Both the position numbers and the translations under genes were made by a program. The notes under the pieces were generated by a model that saw only the letters and a list, made by a program, of their open reading frames with translations, searched no databases and was not told the origin of the DNA. From Eulemur rufifrons (Eukaryota; Chordata; Mammalia; Primates; Lemuridae): a stretch of 64,000 bases of DNA. This document shows positions 63,229-64,000 of the stretch, piece by piece. The stretch's first letter is position 1. Each line of letters starts with the position of its first letter. The DNA lies in contig NC_091000.1 in assembly GCF_041146395.1 (NCBI RefSeq), forward strand, positions 15,886,501 to 15,950,500, given 5' to 3'.

Positions 63229-64000
63229 ATGAAAATAAAGAAAAATATGATTTTACCAATATGAAAATTATTAAAATTACAACACATATAAATTAAACCC
63301 CTCCCACAAACTAAAAGAAAATAAATTGCTTTATTCATGATAATTGTAATAATAAAGTGGATACTTTGATTTGTCATTTGTTTGAGGCAGGGCTTAGCTT
63401 CCGTATTTTTCCTCCATGGGAAAATGTGTTAGAAATTAAAATATAGATTTATGTCCACATAATTCCTTGTGTTCAGGAGCAAATTTTCCCCATCCTCTTC
63501 ACAGGTATTAATTAAGAGCACAGATAAAAATGCTTTCTGCAGGCTTCGACCCAGTTTAAATACACGTTGATTAGAACACTGCAGTTTAACTCACCTCCCC
63601 AGGTTCTGTGGAAACCCAGCGCAAGGGCTGGGGTTCCAAAGTCAGGTTAACTGATTGCCCGGGCTAACCACTAACCACTCCTGTCGGTTAAAATGCATTA
63701 TTTACATACTAAGAGTGCAAATCTGCCATCTGGGGCAGTAAAGAAAATGGACTGACCAGTGGTGCTGCGGGGCACAACAGCGGTACAAACGACTGTCACC
63801 AGGTCCCAAATGCCCTGAGAACTACGTACAAAACAAACCGGGTGACAGCCTCAGGTTCAGTACCGCTAACCACCTCTTGTCACGTTTCTGATTAACAGTC
63901 TGTGTCTCAAAAGACAATTACCTTTCAGTCTGCATCCTTCTTTCACAGGAACAATGCTTTGCGTTCACAGGAGCGCTTCTTTCTTTCAAAAACTCCACGT
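63229..64000. other. Unexplained, repeat-free end; possible conserved noncoding DNA
   Basis: No repeat recognised. It has homeodomain-type words (ttaattaagag near 63510) and a more balanced composition after 63580. No open frame of note. It could be a regulatory element, but one sequence alone cannot show that. Confidence 0.3.

Overview
The window is mammalian nuclear DNA and almost certainly from a strepsirrhine primate (lemur/loris group; a mouse-lemur-like genome fits best). Two full dimeric Alu elements (5990-6346 minus, 50586-50919 plus) carry the extra AT-rich block between the arms that marks strepsirrhine Alus. Two L1 3' ends (24289-24629 and 58471-58708) share one lineage-type 3' UTR. 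A small TTAA-flanked piggyBac-type element (51974-52246) fits the piggyBac activity reported in mouse lemurs. Very old mammalian repeats (MIR, L2, MLT1/MaLR LTRs, hAT transposons, old L1) form the background.

I find no protein-coding gene, exon, tRNA, rRNA or snRNA that I can support. The longest open frames (216, 145, 131 and 126 codons) either lie antisense inside an LTR or read through low-complexity or repeat sequence. The window therefore looks like a gene desert or the inside of a very long intron. It is AT-rich, with a few GC-richer patches.

Layout. 0-13 kb: hAT remnant, MIR and L2 pieces, a young-looking Alu, a complete minus-strand MLT1 LTR, and an AT-rich block (8.9-9.5 and 11.3-11.8 kb). 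A CpG-dense patch lies at 12.08-12.76 kb. 12.7-14 kb: L2 3' end, MLT1 LTR and old L1 3' end, back to back. 14-19.6 kb: mostly single-copy-looking sequence with a GC-richer patch at 15.1-15.4 kb and an Alu remnant. 19.6-21.3 kb: MIR, two hAT elements and L2-like sequence. 23.96-24.64 kb: an L1 inserted by twin priming (5' half inverted). 27.9-28.4 kb: two LTR pieces. 29.98-32.46 kb: an old L1 3' region split by a 1031-bp solo LTR and by an MLT1 LTR. 37.6-42.85 kb: the most repeat-poor stretch, with possible conserved noncoding DNA. 48.56-51.0 kb: old L1 inter-ORF and ORF2 sequence interrupted by an Alu. 51.97-52.25 kb: piggyBac-type element. 53.17-53.32 kb: pyrimidine-rich tract. 55.4-60.1 kb: L2, LTR, MIR, L1 and MLT1 pieces. 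62.3-63.2 kb: three same-strand MIRs in a row. 63.2-64 kb: unexplained, possibly conserved noncoding.

No genes act together here. What can be read is the order of insertions: old L1, L2, MIR and hAT first; MaLR and gammaretrovirus-type LTRs into them; then lineage-specific Alu, L1 and piggyBac elements. Repeat family names come from recognising consensus sequences by eye, not from a database search.
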